From the NCBI GenBank assembly GCA_030145625.1, contig JAQYVF010000003.1, forward strand, positions 1 through 64,000: 64,000 bases of DNA, written 5' to 3'. The notes under the pieces were generated by a model. It made no database searches. It had not been told where the DNA came from and saw nothing but the letters and a program-made list of their open reading frames with translations. Each line of letters opens with the position of its first letter. Position 1 is the stretch's first letter. Below, piece after piece: positions 57,143 to 64,000 of this stretch. This stretch comes from Desulfocapsa sp. GTDB taxonomy: Bacteria; Desulfobacterota; Desulfobulbia; Desulfobulbales; Desulfocapsaceae. The translations under genes were made by a program, and so were the position numbers.

Positions 57143-58435
57143 ATGCAATCCTTGAAAACACGTTTATTTCTTTCCCTTTTCCTCCTTATTGTCCTGCCTC
57201 TCCACTCACTGCAGGCACAGGAAATAGTCTACCTTGATATCACTTCACCAGAAGCACGCAAAATAAACATCGCTGTCCCCTGGTTTATAAACAAAGGGCA
57301 ACCGGAACAGTTGCAACCATTTGGTCGTGAGCTTGCGAAAACACTTTCCAACACTCTCTTATTTCACGGCATCTTCAATCTCATTGATGAAGAGCAATAT
57401 GGTAAACGCCAAAACGCCAACTGGAAATCGCTTGGGGCCGACTTTGTTGTGCTCGGCAGCTACAGTCTCTCTGGTAAAGGGATACAACTTGAACTTCGTC
57501 TCCTTGATGTTGCCGGCGGTGATATGCTCATGGGTAAACGGTATAATGGAACCAGGGAACAGCAACAGGACATGCTGTTTAAGTTTTGTGATGCCGTTAT
57601 GATGGACCTTACGGGACAGCCTGGTATTGCCAGCTCCAAAATCGCCTTTGTCTCTGATCGCAGTGGTCATAAAGAAATCTATCTCACAGATATCCTCGGG
57701 CAAAAGGAAAGACAGGTAACGCGCCATAAAAACCTCACCGTTTCTCCTCGTTTCCTCCCTGGAGGCAGATACCTCACTTATACCTCCTATCACTCCGGCA
57801 ATCAGAATCTCTACATCACGGACCTGCAGCAGAGCAAGACCACTCGTCCCCTCTCCAGAAGAAAAGGAATGAACCTTGCCCCTGCCTGGTCACCTGATGG
57901 GGATAAGATGGTCCTCACCCTGAGCAAAGATGGCAATCCCGATCTCTTTCTCATGGACCGGAAAGGAAGAATATTAAAACAACTGACTCGCCGATCCGGA
58001 ATAAATGTCTCTCCCGCATGGTCCCCAGACGGCAAAAGATTGGCCTTTGTCTCCGATAGAGGCGGACGTCCTCAGATTTATCTCATGGAACTGGCCAACG
58101 GCAAGGTACAGCGTCTCACCTTCAAAGGATCTGAAAATGCTGAGCCCTGCTGGTCTCCCAAAGGCGATTTGATTACATTTTCCAGTCTTGTCGACGGCTC
58201 TTACCAAATATTCACCATTCCCCCTAATCCTGAAGCCACACCATTCCAGGTTACCAAGGGCCCTGAACATCATGAATCTCCCTCCTGGTCACCTGATGGG
58301 AAACAGATCCTCTACTCACTACGCAAGGGCCAGGAACAGAAGATCTATGCAGTCATGAAAAACGGTAGCTACCAGCGACAACTCTTTAATTCCCCAGGTA
58401 ATCAAACCTATCCCCGCTGGACCGACATTCAATAA
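57143..58435 (+). CDS. tolB: Tol-Pal system beta-propeller protein TolB
   Basis: A 430-residue periplasmic protein: signal peptide (hydrophobic 'LFLSLFLLIVLPLHSLQA', cut after QAQ), an N-terminal domain ('INIAVPWFINKGQPEQL'), then a six-bladed beta-propeller with repeated W-S/T-P-D-G-K-like motifs ('APAWSPDGDKMVLTLSKDGNPDLFLMD', 'SPAWSPDGKRLAFVSDRGGRPQIYLME'). It binds Pal and TolA. I use ATG 57143, with GAAGG upstream, because it gives a proper signal peptide and the exact usual length; the earlier ATG 57050 is not supported. Confidence 0.94.
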   Translation: MQSLKTRLFLSLFLLIVLPLHSLQAQEIVYLDITSPEARKINIAVPWFINKGQPEQLQPFGRELAKTLSNTLLFHGIFNLIDEEQYGKRQNANWKSLGADFVVLGSYSLSGKGIQLELRLLDVAGGDMLMGKRYNGTREQQQDMLFKFCDAVMMDLTGQPGIASSKIAFVSDRSGHKEIYLTDILGQKERQVTRHKNLTVSPRFLPGGRYLTYTSYHSGNQNLYITDLQQSKTTRPLSRRKGMNLAPAWSPDGDKMVLTLSKDGNPDLFLMDRKGRILKQLTRRSGINVSPAWSPDGKRLAFVSDRGGRPQIYLMELANGKVQRLTFKGSENAEPCWSPKGDLITFSSLVDGSYQIFTIPPNPEATPFQVTKGPEHHESPSWSPDGKQILYSLRKGQEQKIYAVMKNGSYQRQLFNSPGNQTYPRWTDIQ

Positions 58436-58628
58436 TAGTATTACTGAGCAGAGAACCAAACTGAAGACAGATTACAAACAAACCAATTAGAACCCTATGA
58501 CCTTGCCAAGGTAGTGATCAATAACCATTTCATTTGAAACGTTTTTTTCAATCTTCAGTCTTCAGCCTTTTGCCTGAACACATAAACAGTTATTAATAAT
58601 TTACGATATTATACATAGAGGCAGTACC

Positions 58629-59639
58629 ATGAAAAAACAATATCTTACTTCAATATTACTCCTTTGCATCATGCCCTTTCTTACCCACTGCGCTTCTCAG
58701 GATGATGTGAAAACCCTGAACTATCATGTCCGCTCACTGAACAAAAAAGTTGAGGACATGAAAGACAATACTGTTGACCAGATGCAACAACGACAGGCGA
58801 GCTCTTCCGGATTGATTGATCAGCTGCAGGCAGATATCCTCCAACTGAGAAGTCAGCTCGACGAAAACAGTCATATGAATCGTATGCTCCAGGAGCAGAA
58901 CAAAGAACTGCAGTTGGCTGTAGCTAATTTAAAGGAACAACAGGAGCAGCAGCTGAACAACAGGCTGGCTGAACACGCCGACAGGATCAAGCGGCAGGAA
59001 GAATCTCTGGCCGCAATCAGGCAGGCGCGAGTTGACGACGCAGAAAGACGTTCCAAAGCGGCAGCAAAGGCAGCAGAAGCCGCCATGCGCAAAGCAAGAG
59101 AAGCAAGTATTGCCCAGGCAGCCGCTCGCAAACCCGGTAGTAGCCATATTAGTGCAACATCACAAAAAATAGTCTACTCTCAGACAGCTGCAAGCCCGGC
59201 AGCTTCAACACCGCAAGCTACGAAAAAAGTCGCACAGCCTACTCCAGCAAAACCTACTGTTATTGCAAAAGACACTGTCGACTTTTTTTCCCAGGGACAA
59301 CAGAAATATAACAAAAAGCAATATAATGAAGCCTATGCTCTTTTTGAAAAGCAGATAAAAAAACAAGGATCAAAATCGTCCACGATCCCTACCCGCTATA
59401 TGATGGGTGAATGTCTCTTTAAAAAAGGTGAATACGATCAGGCCATCATCCAGTATCAACAGATCATTTCTAATTTCCCAGGCAACCCTCAGGCAGCTAA
59501 GGCCCTGTTGCGACAGGGAGAGGCCTTTGAGCAACTCTCTGATAATGATACCGCTAAAATTATCTACAAAAAGGTTACCGCATCTTACGGTTCCACTCCT
59601 GAGGCTGAAATTGCCAGGAAGCGAATGAAATCACTTTGA
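58629..59639 (+). CDS. cpoB: Cell-division coordinator CpoB/YbgF-like
   Basis: A 336-residue protein. Signal peptide with lipobox-like LTHC (C21), then a trimeric coiled coil (about 30-155, 'QLQADILQLRSQLDENSHMNRMLQEQNKEL'), an A/P/T-rich linker, and three C-terminal TPR repeats ('AYALFEKQIKKQGSKSSTIPTRYMMGECLFKKGEYDQAI', 'NFPGNPQAAKALLRQGEAFEQL'). CpoB couples Tol-Pal to peptidoglycan synthesis at division. E. coli CpoB is soluble, while this one looks lipid-anchored. No pal gene lies between tolB and this gene. Confidence 0.9.
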   Translation: MKKQYLTSILLLCIMPFLTHCASQDDVKTLNYHVRSLNKKVEDMKDNTVDQMQQRQASSSGLIDQLQADILQLRSQLDENSHMNRMLQEQNKELQLAVANLKEQQEQQLNNRLAEHADRIKRQEESLAAIRQARVDDAERRSKAAAKAAEAAMRKAREASIAQAAARKPGSSHISATSQKIVYSQTAASPAASTPQATKKVAQPTPAKPTVIAKDTVDFFSQGQQKYNKKQYNEAYALFEKQIKKQGSKSSTIPTRYMMGECLFKKGEYDQAIIQYQQIISNFPGNPQAAKALLRQGEAFEQLSDNDTAKIIYKKVTASYGSTPEAEIARKRMKSL

Positions 59640-59736
59640 TCGGCTCATCATACAATGAATAAATCATTCGCAATCACACATGCTTCATCTTTGATTGCCG
59701 GCAGGATTTTTATCATAGCATGCAGTTATACACATT

Positions 59737-60480
59737 GTGGCCAGTCACAAAAAAATACGTCTAGATGAAATTCTTGTCCGTCGTGGACTGAGCAGCGATC
59801 TGCAACAGGCCCGAGGTGTTATCGGTGCTGGTGAAGTCTTTGTCAAAGGTCAGCGGGTTGATAAGGCAGGAAGTCAATTCACAGAGGACATTCAGCCGGA
59901 GATCCGGGAAAAATGTCCCTATGTCTCACGAGGTGGATTTAAGCTCAAAGGTGGCCTGGACTCCTTTTCCTTCGACCCTTCCGGGCTAATCTGTATCGAT
60001 ATAGGTGCCTCCAGCGGGGGATTTACCGATTGCCTCCTCCAACATGGGGCCAAAAAAGTCTATGCGGTGGATGTTGCCTATGGGCAACTGGACTGGAAAT
60101 TACGCCAGGATGAACGCGTGGTGGTCATTGAAAGATTCAATGCCAGGAAAATCTGCAGGGAACAGGTTCCTGAGCCCGTTGATCTGGCAGTTATAGATGC
60201 TGCATTTATCTCACTTAGCAAATTAATCCCGCCTCTCATCCCCCTGTTTTCTGAAACAGTCACCATCATCTGTCTGATCAAACCGCAATTTGAGCTCCCC
60301 CGGAAACTCATTCCTCAAGGAGGCGTCGTTCGCGATCCCGACCATCATCAGCAAGCCATCGACTCGGTTATTGATTTTGTAGAACAGATCGGCCTTCATG
60401 CCAAAGAGGTCGTGCCAAGTCCCATTCTCGGTCCAAAGGGGAACCGTGAATTTCTTCTTTTGATCACGAATTACGAGTAA
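59737..60480 (+). CDS. tlyA: TlyA-family rRNA methyltransferase/hemolysin
   Basis: A 247-residue protein. An S4 RNA-binding domain at the N-terminus ('RLDEILVRRGLSSDLQQARGVIGAGEVFVKGQRVDKAG') is followed by an FtsJ-like SAM methyltransferase ('CIDIGASSGGFTDCLLQHGAKKVYAVDVAYGQL', 'KPQFELPRKLIPQGGVVRDP'). TlyA methylates 16S and 23S rRNA 2'-hydroxyls. The 'hemolysin' name is historical. GTG start. Length is normal (about 250-270). Stands alone. Confidence 0.92.
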   Translation: MASHKKIRLDEILVRRGLSSDLQQARGVIGAGEVFVKGQRVDKAGSQFTEDIQPEIREKCPYVSRGGFKLKGGLDSFSFDPSGLICIDIGASSGGFTDCLLQHGAKKVYAVDVAYGQLDWKLRQDERVVVIERFNARKICREQVPEPVDLAVIDAAFISLSKLIPPLIPLFSETVTIICLIKPQFELPRKLIPQGGVVRDPDHHQQAIDSVIDFVEQIGLHAKEVVPSPILGPKGNREFLLLITNYE

Positions 60481-60556
60481 TTCGATTGGATAACTAAACC
60501 GCAAAAGTAAAAGCTTGCTCGCTTTTGCGCAGTCTTGATTGACTGCTGGGGAGAGG

Positions 60557-60985
60557 TTACTTCTTTTGCTCCATGCTTTTTCTGATTTTTTCAAGTTCTT
60601 CAACAACTGGATTTCGTTCACCTGCAGAGCCCATGTACTGACGGAGATCAACTCGGTTCACTTCTCCAACCTTCTTTCCAAGGAATTCACATACGGCTGT
60701 GACGTTGAATTGCGTAGGAGAAACATTCGGTTGTGTATTTTCTCCGAAAAGTGTCCAGCTCGATCCAAGAGCCAAAATCAGTTCGGCTTCGGGTGGGAAG
60801 CTATCAATGGGAATCAAAAATACGCTTTTGATTCGAAGATTCTTTTTAGCAACATCCTTTTTCAATTTTCCACGTGAACTCAACTTGTCAAGAATAGCTC
60901 CTATTTCTTGCAAAGAATCACCCACGATTTCCCCATCAACGCAACGCCTCCTCCTCACAGTAGCCAACATTTTATTAGGGAGCAC
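60557..60985 (-). CDS. Hypothetical protein
   Basis: A 142-residue frame without recognisable domain. It begins with a GTG and basic residues (RRRR), and has a mixed strand/helix body ('SVFLIPIDSFPPEAELILALGSSW', 'FNVTAVCEFLGKKVGEVNR') and a charged helical tail (VVEELEKIRKSMEQKK). Competing frames on both strands have worse composition. The first 20 residues lack a ribosome-binding site, and a GTG near residue 21 may be the real start. I am only moderately sure that it is a gene. Confidence 0.4.
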   Translation of the reverse strand: MLPNKMLATVRRRRCVDGEIVGDSLQEIGAILDKLSSRGKLKKDVAKKNLRIKSVFLIPIDSFPPEAELILALGSSWTLFGENTQPNVSPTQFNVTAVCEFLGKKVGEVNRVDLRQYMGSAGERNPVVEELEKIRKSMEQKK

Positions 60986-61334
60986 AATGGAATAACTTCC
61001 CCTTTATGTAGGGCTGTTGCCTTCCCTCTATTCCGCACCGGCTACTCCGGCGCTTACGATCTGCCCTCTCCGCCTCAACCTATTGTTTTACTGTTCCATT
61101 TTTCCGCTAGGCTATCAAAATAAAATTTAAAAAAACGTGTGGACTTAAGGGAAATCGTGTGAGAGAGTCCAGTAATAATAGATTTCTTTATTACTCATAG
61201 CAATGCAGGTCAAGACACCGAAAACGGTTAAAAAAGGCATATGCAACTTTCTAACCTAACACGGCTGTTTAGAGGTACGCTTTAGTCGGATGAGCCAATA
61301 CTTTTTTTGAAAAAAATTTCCCAGGTGTGTACGC
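60986..61334. other. 349-bp intergenic region
   Basis: Upstream of the chemoreceptor. It starts with a C/T-rich, more GC-rich stretch (60993-61100) containing the imperfect palindrome GCACCGG-CTACT-CCGGCGC near 61036-61054. The rest is AT-rich. No gene recognised. Confidence 0.4.
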
Positions 61335-63383
61335 ATGAAAAACATGAAACTCAGTGTAAAGTTAATAGGTGGTTTTATCATCACTGCAATTATCATCCTC
61401 GGAGTTGGCATCACTGCAATGGTGCAACAGGAGAAAATGCACGATCTCCAGATTGAATTAGCTGAACAGGATCTACCATCAGTTGCACACATGCTTGAAA
61501 TAAAGGGTGAACTAGCCAATATCGCAGGATTGATGCGTACTCTCCTCACTCCCTATGCCACAGCAGAACAGAGAGAACAGGTACACCAGGGGTTACTCGA
61601 TGGAAGGAAAGTATACGGGGCTGCAAAGGAAGATTTTCTAGTCCTCGACTTTGCTAAAACGATTGAGTCGGAATGGAAAGAATTTTCTGACGACTTAGGT
61701 AAATGGGTGAAAGTTAACAACAAAGCGGTAGATATTTCAAAGGGACTCATCGCCTCCGATATGGTTAACCCTACAAAATTGAACAATCATATGAACGCCT
61801 TTGAAATCGCTCACCAGTCACTGCTCGCTAAAGTAGGAAAACTTCTTGTCCTTAATCAAGATTTTGCCGGGGGGACTGACGGTACCGCCTGTTCACTTGG
61901 AAAATGGCTGGACAACATGGATACTACCAACTCTCAAATTGTCTCAATAACCAAAGAGTTACGACCAGTCCACCTGAACCTTCACAAAGCAGTCGCCAAA
62001 ATTAAAGAAAACGCCAACCAACAACAAACAATTCAAGCTCAGGATATAGCGAGCAATGAGCTGTTTCCTTTGTCTGAAAAAGTATTTGAATTTGTCCATG
62101 AAATGAAGGTGATAAGCGATATAACAAATAACTCGTTTACAGAAATGAATAAACTCCTCCTCTTTGAGGCCGCAGAACATCAGGCCAACGCTTTCAAAAC
62201 TATGGATGACATTGTGCACAAGGCTGAACAGGGAGCTGAAAACACCGTATTAAGGGGCGAGAGTATTGCAAATCAGAGCTTTGTCATTACAACCATTTGC
62301 ATAATCATAGGTGTGATTCTTGCTCTAGGTCTCGGTTGTTACCTCACATTCAGTATCACCAGGCCGCTATTTAAAGGTGTTGAGCTTTCTAAGGCGATGG
62401 CAGAGGGTGACCTGACGAAAACCATGGACGTGGACCAAAAAGACGAAATCGGTACCCTCGCATTATCCCTAAATCAAATGGCAGGCAATCTCAGAACAAT
62501 GATATCAGAAATTGGTGATGGGGTTAATAGTGTTGACGACTCCTCCAGCCAACTTGCCGCAATTTCTGACCAGATGTCATCAGGGGCAGAGACCACAGCG
62601 GCAAAATCTGGTCAGGTTGCCACATCAGCAGAAGAAATGAGTGCAAACCAGAGCTCTGTCGCAGCAGCGATGGAACAGGCTTCAGTCAATATCAATATGG
62701 TTGCAGTTGCTACTGAAGAGATGAACGCCACCATTACAGAAATTGCCCAGAACTCCACACGTGGAAAAGACATAACCAGCCAGGCAGTTGTTCAATCCCA
62801 GCAAGCATCCGAAAAAGTCGATGAACTTGGCCGGGCTGCAGACGAAATCAACAAAGTGACCGAGGTTATCACAGAAATCTCTGAACAAACTAATCTCCTG
62901 GCGTTAAATGCCACCATTGAAGCAGCAAGAGCCGGTGAGGCGGGTAAAGGTTTTGCTGTCGTAGCAAATGAGATTAAAGATCTTGCCAAACAAACCGCTG
63001 ACGCCACTCTTGAGATCAAAAACAAAATTCAAGGAATTCAACAGGCAACCGGAGTAACCGTCAAGGAGATTAATGCAATTGCAACGGTAATTACAGATGT
63101 TGATCAGATTGTAGCAACAATTGCCACTGCGGTTGAAGAACAGACCGCAACAACCAAAGAGATTGCGGAAAATGTTGGACAGGCCTCTAATGGCATCAAC
63201 GAGGTTAACGAAAACATCGCTCAAACTTCTACTGTTGCAGAAGAAATTGCAGCTGATATCGCTGACGTCAACAATAGTGCCAATGAAATGAGCGGTGCGA
63301 GTTCCCAGGTAAAGGAGAACGCCAGAGATCTTTCCTCGGTAGCAGGAAGTCTTCAACAGATGGTTGCAAAATTTAAGATCTAA
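61335..63383 (+). CDS. Methyl-accepting chemotaxis protein with a CZB-like sensor
   Basis: A 682-residue chemoreceptor: TM1 (about 9-30), periplasmic region (31-315), TM2 (about 316-338), HAMP (about 340-392), a long methylated coiled coil and the signalling tip '[31 protein letters not shown]'. The periplasmic part contains a CZB-like set H160...C186(SLGKW)...H213-x3-H217, the three His and one Cys that bind zinc in CZB domains. Zinc- or oxidant-linked sensing is therefore possible. It would signal to CheA/CheW, which are not in the window. AGGTG precedes ATG 61335. Confidence 0.92.
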   Translation: MKNMKLSVKLIGGFIITAIIILGVGITAMVQQEKMHDLQIELAEQDLPSVAHMLEIKGELANIAGLMRTLLTPYATAEQREQVHQGLLDGRKVYGAAKEDFLVLDFAKTIESEWKEFSDDLGKWVKVNNKAVDISKGLIASDMVNPTKLNNHMNAFEIAHQSLLAKVGKLLVLNQDFAGGTDGTACSLGKWLDNMDTTNSQIVSITKELRPVHLNLHKAVAKIKENANQQQTIQAQDIASNELFPLSEKVFEFVHEMKVISDITNNSFTEMNKLLLFEAAEHQANAFKTMDDIVHKAEQGAENTVLRGESIANQSFVITTICIIIGVILALGLGCYLTFSITRPLFKGVELSKAMAEGDLTKTMDVDQKDEIGTLALSLNQMAGNLRTMISEIGDGVNSVDDSSSQLAAISDQMSSGAETTAAKSGQVATSAEEMSANQSSVAAAMEQASVNINMVAVATEEMNATITEIAQNSTRGKDITSQAVVQSQQASEKVDELGRAADEINKVTEVITEISEQTNLLALNATIEAARAGEAGKGFAVVANEIKDLAKQTADATLEIKNKIQGIQQATGVTVKEINAIATVITDVDQIVATIATAVEEQTATTKEIAENVGQASNGINEVNENIAQTSTVAEEIAADIADVNNSANEMSGASSQVKENARDLSSVAGSLQQMVAKFKI

Positions 63384-63396
63384 CTCCCTCAGATCA

Positions 63397-63435
63397 GTAT
63401 CAATGAATGCCTTCCACCGAGGTGTTCATTGATAC
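63397..63435. terminator. Inverted repeat between convergent genes, possible terminator
   Basis: GTATCAATGAA and TTCATTGATAC form an 11-bp stem with a 17-base loop between the chemoreceptor stop and the convergent TPR gene. No clear T-run follows. Confidence 0.4.
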
Positions 63436-63471
63436 AATCTCCGCGTTAAAGGCTAACAGCCTTAGGTCATT

Positions 63472-64000
63472 TCACTTTTTCTTTAGTAGTTTTTCGATGG
63501 TTTCCTGCATCATTTTGCCTTCCTGCCGCAGATCTTCAGCTAACCCATGGTCGTTAAGGGCAACCTGAATGCTCTGCTTGGCAAGCTTCAATCGTCCCTC
63601 GTAAAGATAATATTTCGCCAGATAGTATGAGGCTGCGCCATTATCCCCTTTGGCTGCCCTGAGCCTTCCAAGCTCAAAGTAGACCTTTGAATAAAGGGGC
63701 ATAAAATCTTCCACCTCCAGCAGATACCTCTCAGCCGGATCAATATTTCCAAGTTCCAAATTGATCCTTGCCAACTGAAAGGTAGCCCACATATCGTCAC
63801 GATTACGCTTATAAGCGGCTCTTATCAATTCCAGGGCCCGCTCTTTATTACCATCCTCCATTTCCACCAGACCAAGATCCACCAGCAGAATTGACCTATC
63901 CGGGTAATGGGCAATCACCTTTTGGAGAAGCTTTCGACTGGAATCAAAATTATTTTCCATTCTGTCCAACTGCGACAGCCCGTATTGAAGCATAATTTTC
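63472..64000 (-). CDS. C-terminal TPR region of a probable M48-type metalloprotease (partial)
   Basis: The frame is open to the window edge and an internal ATG at 63993 is not necessarily the start, so the gene is probably cut off. About 175 residues visible: TPR helices ('YGLSQLDRMENNFDSSRKLLQKVIAHYPDRS', 'ATFQLARINLELGNIDPAERYLLEV') and 'YFELGRLRAAKGDNGAASYYLAKYYLYEGRLKLAKQSIQVAL', typical of the C-terminus of M48 proteases such as BepA/YfgC from Desulfobacterota. The catalytic HExxH domain would lie outside. Could also be another TPR protein. Confidence 0.5.
   Translation of the reverse strand, partial: KIMLQYGLSQLDRMENNFDSSRKLLQKVIAHYPDRSILLVDLGLVEMEDGNKERALELIRAAYKRNRDDMWATFQLARINLELGNIDPAERYLLEVEDFMPLYSKVYFELGRLRAAKGDNGAASYYLAKYYLYEGRLKLAKQSIQVALNDHGLAEDLRQEGKMMQETIEKLLKKK

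Noticed and set aside
60223-60651. Minus-strand frame overlapping tlyA and the hypothetical gene at 60557
   Set aside because: Mostly antisense to TlyA, which is strongly supported.
1-64000. CRISPR array or complete prophage
   Set aside because: No regularly spaced direct repeats, and only a lone SleB-like hydrolase with no phage structural or integrase genes.

Overview
The window looks like chromosome from an anaerobic, Gram-negative, sulfate-reducer-type bacterium, most likely Desulfobacterota and plausibly Desulfobulbales-like. The clues are an oxygen-independent (cbi-type) cobalamin operon, a Tol system, many NtrC/histidine-kinase regulators, REC-DUF4388-Roadblock signalling proteins, and an in-frame UGA that looks like selenocysteine. 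The taxonomic call is inference from gene content and protein style; no rRNA marker is present.

Region by region. 1-4.3 kb: a DUF1214-type gene end joined to a transposase N-terminal remnant, an outer-membrane channel-like protein, a zinc-ribbon protein, an AEC transporter, a DUF2058 protein and an unknown protein, all on the minus strand. 4.8-6.5 kb: an ABC-F ATPase. 6.9-13.1 kb: a signalling island with a Roadblock protein, a cysteine-rich unknown, a REC-DUF4388-Roadblock protein, an NtrC-type activator and a PAS/GAF histidine kinase. 13.5-18.7 kb: an exported pyruvoyl arginine-decarboxylase-like protein, DarP (DUF615), a PPC/DUF296 protein, a RecD2 helicase and a SleB hydrolase. 18.8-24.7 kb: a KdnA-like aminotransferase, panD, panC, a YfgM-like protein, xseA and a secreted unknown. 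24.7-35.3 kb: a ten-gene minus-strand cobalamin operon (cbiG, cbiH, cobC, cobU, cobT, cobS, a cobD-cbiP fusion, cbiB, cbiA, cbiC). 35.5-40.4 kb: two histidine kinases, a Sel1-repeat lipoprotein-like protein and an SH3b protein. 40.6-43.6 kb: a helicase-exonuclease fusion resembling MrfA plus MrfB. 43.7-48.5 kb: a prephenate dehydratase/dehydrogenase fusion, small proteins, tRNA-His, a lipoprotein and a thioredoxin-reductase-like flavoprotein. 48.7-54.6 kb: a fatty-acid/polyketide-like operon. 54.8-59.6 kb: tolQ-tolR-tolA-tolB-cpoB. 59.7-64 kb: a TlyA methyltransferase, an unknown, a chemoreceptor and the end of a TPR protein.

The most interesting system is the 48.7-54.6 kb operon. A ketosynthase, an acyl carrier protein, two different CrtI-like FAD oxidoreductases, a ketoreductase and a hotdog dehydratase are packed together. 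The pair of desaturase-like enzymes working with dedicated carrier-protein machinery recalls the gene sets proposed for ladderane-type or other unusual acyl chains. Its last gene, which overlaps the dehydratase, is a tiny zinc-ribbon protein interrupted by one in-frame UGA. Coding-like sequence continues after the UGA, and a bacterial-SECIS-like hairpin lies 17 nt beyond it.

A second notable find is a family of small MITE-like elements with matching inverted ends. Three of the four copies are flanked by perfect 4-bp direct repeats, each different (ATAA, TTGA, TTAT). Two more repeat types, a perfect-palindrome family and a REP-like inverted pair, sit in the same 1-25 kb part of the window.
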